Under the pieces are notes generated by a model. The model ran no database searches. It was not told where the DNA came from and worked only from the letters and a program-made list of their open reading frames with translations. From the NCBI GenBank assembly GCA_949126835.1, contig OX421497.1, positions 23,129,612 to 23,193,611 on the forward strand: a DNA stretch of 64,000 bases, written 5' to 3'. Shown piece after piece: positions 60,168 to 64,000 of the stretch (position 1 is the stretch's first letter; every line of letters starts with the position of its first letter). The DNA is from Anisus vortex (lineage: Eukaryota; Mollusca; Gastropoda; Planorbidae). The translations under genes were made by a program, and so were the position numbers.

Positions 60168-61480
60168 ATATATCGTAAATGCACAAATCCATCAGAAGGG
60201 TTAGTTGTTTTGCTATGTGTTAAGCTTTTCTCAAAGTTTAACTCGCATCTATCGCATGGTTGTTTCGATGACTGGTATGCTAGTGGCACTAGTGCAAATT
60301 TGGAAGCATGAGCATGAAGAATCAACGTGTCATGTGGAAGCTGTGCTAGCATCTGTCCGTAGAGTTGCAGAATTGGGTAGCATTGAGTCTGACCTCAACG
60401 ATCAGTTGTCTCCTGCAGTAACATACTGGAGAAATGTAGGCAACTCAAGCGACTTGTCAATGTTATAAAGTTTATAGGTAAGTGAAATGGGGTTGGAATT
60501 CAGAGGAAGCAATCACACTTTTGGTTCGGCCGAAAATGGTAACAAAATATGATGACTTTCTAGCTGAATACGTTGCAAAACATTGTAATCGAGGAAGTGA
60601 ACACACAAACTACCTGTTTGTGATGAATCAATCAACTATGCGTAGCCTACCTAAAGAAGAATTGAATGAGATCGTTGCACGACTAAGGTCATCGATGTAC
60701 TACTAAGCTTACATATTCTACATTTCGCTTGACACAACACCAGATGAGAGCCATATAGTCCAATTAACATTATTTCTTCTTTAGCCTACATAGAAAAGTC
60801 GTCATCCGTTGAACGGTTTGTAACATTTTTGGCCAAACAGACGTCACAAGGCTGCAGAAATGTTCCATGCACTTCAAGAGTTCATGCAAGAGCACAGGAT
60901 TGATATTAATGATTGTCGTGAACGTGATATTATGTTACCGCTTCCATAATGAGTATGAAGACAATAGATGTTCATTGGTTCTGAACAGCAACCCGTTAGC
61001 AGTCTGGGTGCCATGCACCGCTCACACCCTGCACTTAGTTGGTAAAACAGCAGCTGAAAGTTGTTCATCAGCTGTGTCATTTTTTTACATAATGCAACAG
61101 ATTTATAAATTCTTTTACAGCATATTCTCACCGTTATGACATTTTAACACAGAAATTGCTTTCTTTTTGGTGTACCAAAGAAATGGAGAGAAACACGCTA
61201 TTGTCTTGCCGATATGATGCGACGAGAGCATTTACAGCAGCCTATCACCTGATACAAGAAGCTTTGGATTCGATTGCACATGATAATGACGAGAAAGCCA
61301 TCATCCGTTCACAGGCTGCTGTTTTTTTTTTAACTGAATGTAACCTTTGGAGGTGGGCATATATGCTGTATTTTGACATGAGGTTTTAGACCGTTTCAAT
61401 TCCACAAGTAAAGCACTTCAAGACCCACGTATGGACCTCAACATGGTCGTTGTCTGAATCCAAGCGAAACAACTTTGGTG
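60168..61480 (+). pseudogene. Broken hAT (ZMYM1/TTF-type) transposase, N-terminal and middle parts
   Basis: Pieces in shifting plus-strand frames: KCTNPSEGLVVLLCVKLFSK, SHGCFDDWYASGTSANLEAH-EHEESTCHV (TTF-type zinc finger region), YDDFLAEYVAKHCNRGSEHT-NYL, SLDTTPDESHIVQLT-like, SVERFVTFLAKQ, NPLAVWVPCTAHTLHLVGKT-AAESCSSAVSFF and FWCTKEMERN. These follow the usual order of zinc finger MYM-type 1-like hAT proteins. Stops and frameshifts make it inactive. It begins right beside the target duplication of the outer hAT element but is not enclosed by its inverted repeats. Confidence 0.85.
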
Positions 61481-62507
61481 GGTATCAAGCTCAAGGAAAA
61501 GTGAAAGTCTGGGACAGCCGAATAAGCTTATGATAAAATAAAAAACAGACAAATAAATACGAGGGCCCCCCCCCCCCACATACATTTGGGAACAGTTCCT
61601 CCACAATCCTAAATACGTCCCTGATGATTATGATCATACACATGAAAATATTTAAATAAATATTTAAAATATTTAAATACAACATTTCTAGGGTTTAAAA
61701 TTGAAACTCCCAGAACCACTGTTAGCCTAAATATATAACGTTCGGGAAATCAAAATTTGACACTCAGAAAGTAGGCCTATATATAAGGGCGTAGACCTAC
61801 GCATATATTTTATTGGTTCTCGAATTAGATAAGATATTTTGACTTAGTGATTCGAGCTGTTGGAACATAATTAAACATTTTAGGTAAGGTGAAATACAAA
61901 TCATTTAGTAATTTATGTTTTTTTTATTGATGACCATAAAATGTGCTATTAAAATCAGATGTATAGTATAGCCTAATTTTAAGCTTAAAATTATTAGATA
62001 TATTATTGAATGAATATTTAGATTAACATATTTTTAAGAAGCTGAATAATATAAAAAAAAATAATAAGGGGTTATTAATTTAAAAGTATGAGCTAAAAGT
62101 CAGAATTATGTTATTTTAAATCCTTAATATTAACGTAGGAAAACTTTCTGGCTGGTTGGCTGGCAGCCCACCCATCCGACCACCGGAAAACTAATATTGA
62201 ACCATGCAAGCTTATCGTTCAACTTACCGATCTGAAACTTAAATTGGCACATCGACGTGAAACCCTGAACAACACATTTATCTATAATATCTAGAATCTA
62301 CATTTAAATTTATCTATTAACTTATCACCTTCACTTTTTTTTGTGGGTTTTTCTTTTTGGGTTGGTGTCACATAGCAAAATATATTCGTAATTAAGTCTA
62401 ATACATTAAATTGCCAAAATTGCATATAGGCCCTAAATGATGTATTTGTTTTTAGGGGTTGTTCATCTGTTTTGATTTACCAACAAATTAAAATAGTTAA
62501 ATTTTTT
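61481..62507. other. No gene recognised
   Basis: AT-rich sequence with a C-run (61566-61578) that may be a further transposon end. I see no coding exon, RNA gene or clear repeat boundary. Confidence 0.5.
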
Positions 62508-63150
62508 ACCATAGTCTATAATATACATGGACCATGTGTCATAGACCGCTTGCTTTAGTATTTCTGCTATAGGCTATATGATGACTTGAAACACTGATTT
62601 TCGGAATTCCCGATTCTAAATAACGTAATTGCTATACAGGAAATAAAGTTATTGATATACAAGTTCCGTTTTATTTAATCGCGTTGATTTTCTCAATGAA
62701 AAATTAAAATCGAAAGTTGTACAGAGTGGAAACATTTATAGATCAGTGTTGTGTGCGCACGGAAAAAGAACATACGCTCTAAAAATAGAGCAGGCGGTCC
62801 AGTGATAATAGGCTTAATAGGCCTACAAGTATTCATTTAAGGTCGAAAAAAATGCGATTTTATAAAACGGAACTTGTATGACAATTACTTTATTTAGAAT
62901 CGGGAATCGCTAACGAAAGCAAGCGGTCCATGTATATTATAGTCTATGGTTTTACACGCACACCACACTGATCTATAAATGTTTCAGCTCTGTACTACTT
63001 TCGATTTTAATTTTTCATTGAGAAAATCATGGAACTTGTATATCAATAACTTTATTTCCGGTATGGCAATTACGTTATTTAGAATCGGGAATTCCGATCA
63101 TCATTGTTTCAAGTCATCATATAGCAGAAATACCATAGACTATAATGTAC
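62508..63150. repeat. Fold-back repeat cluster: long inverted repeat with a third fragment in the centre
   Basis: Outer ends are accatagtctataatatac and, inverted, accatagactataatgtac. The arm 62540-62765 (gatgacttgaaacactgatt..., tctcaatgaaaaattaaaatcg) reappears inverted at 62957-63140. The middle (62816-62952) holds another fragment ending aagcaagcggtccatgtata. No ORF, so these look like a non-autonomous family with very long inverted termini. Confidence 0.8.
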
Positions 63151-63289
63151 ACCGAACATGAGTCTAACAGATAAACTCCATACTTCTTCAATAAGTAATT
63201 ATTTAATTTGAAAATTTACCTCCAGTATGCCTTTCAATTCATCAACAAAAACTTCCTCATCCATAGCGTCCATATCTTAGTCATAGATT

Positions 63290-63452
63290 GACGCACAAAA
63301 TTTCTAAAAAAATGGTGCGATTCAATAAAATGGAACTTGTATTACAATTACTTCATTTAGAATCGGGAATTCCGAAATAAGCAATCTTTCGAGTCATCAT
63401 ATAGCAGAAAAACTAAAGCAAGCGGTCCATGTATATGATAGTCTATGGTTTT
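63290..63452. mobile_element. Further copy of the fold-back family
   Basis: Contains tacttcatttagaatcggga attccga, gagtcatcatatagcaga and the end aaagcaagcggtccatgtat atgatagtctatggt, matching the 62.5-63.1 kb cluster. Confidence 0.75.
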
Positions 63453-64000
63453 ACATTAAAATCTGTTTTCAAATCATAAAAAACCACGAATCTAACACAA
63501 GAAATGGTAGCTTTTTAAAACTGATGTGAAAAAAGCAAATAATATAAAGCCTAGGCCTAGCCTATATATTACATTTTTGTGAATGGTAGACAATCAGTGG
63601 CTAGACACACACAAACATATTATATATATATATTTCTTTATTTATTTATAATTAAATTATAATGAACGAGATTGCATCAATCACAAAAAATGGCAAATCA
63701 TACCTTCATTTAGAAGAAACAACAATTTTTTTAAAAGCTTTGTGTCACTTTATTTAACCTGTGTGTGGGAGAAACCTGCCCATAATGATTATACATTTTA
63801 AAATATACATTGGGAATTCCCTGTAGATTTATACTTAACTTCTAAAGTTCCAGGGACTTCATAGCCACGATAATTACGTTAATTTAATAATATTTGAATT
63901 GTGTCAACGATTAATTGAAAGGTAGGATATCGTATATTAAGTTAACAGTAATAGCTATCAATAAATAATCAATGGTAGGCATAATCAGCCTGGCCTATAA
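63453..64000. other. No gene recognised
   Basis: AT-rich sequence with a short (ta)n microsatellite near 63619. No coding signal or bounded mobile element was seen. Confidence 0.5.

Overview
This is a eukaryotic, AT-rich window with spliceosomal introns and dense repeats. Protein similarity and gene structure point to an invertebrate. A dispersed tRNA-derived SINE of a type I associate with snail genomes suggests a gastropod mollusc, probably heterobranch; that assignment is an inference. No prokaryotic or plasmid features are present.

Layout. (1) About 1-33.2 kb, minus strand: the first 45 coding exons (2,251 codons) of unc80, the giant scaffold of the NALCN sodium-leak channel complex. The gene runs off the left edge and about the last third of the protein is missing. 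Every exon joins in frame through GT-AG junctions. (2) About 33.2-37.3 kb: a head-to-head intergenic region. (3) 37.3-44.8 kb, plus strand: a complete STK40-like pseudokinase gene (10 coding exons, 871 aa) with an unusually long Ser/Thr-rich N-terminal extension. (4) 46.2-53.2 kb, minus strand: a complete SYF2 splicing-factor gene (7 coding exons, 235 aa), tail-to-tail with STK40. (5) 53.3-64 kb: a gene-free transposon graveyard. It holds several hAT-type elements with 8-bp target-site duplications, a nested LINE fragment, broken hAT transposase pieces and a fold-back repeat cluster.

Most striking signal: the introns of unc80 and STK40 hold at least eight minisatellites, several of which carry splice signals on the gene strand. 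One 38-bp array (about 22 copies) duplicates the exon-end/splice-donor junction of unc80 exon 43. One 66-bp array (5 copies) duplicates the splice acceptor and first half of STK40 exon 4. Three other arrays repeat donor-like or acceptor-like motifs, and one of these has a 5-mer higher-order organisation. A second strong observation is a 3.3-kb hAT insertion at 56,817-60,152 with a perfect 8-bp duplication, whose unoccupied paralogous site lies 3 kb away in the same window.

The three genes have unrelated roles (neuronal channel scaffold, COP1-linked pseudokinase, spliceosome component) and are not a functional cluster. Exon coordinates come from reading splice sites and matching conserved protein blocks by eye; no search was run.
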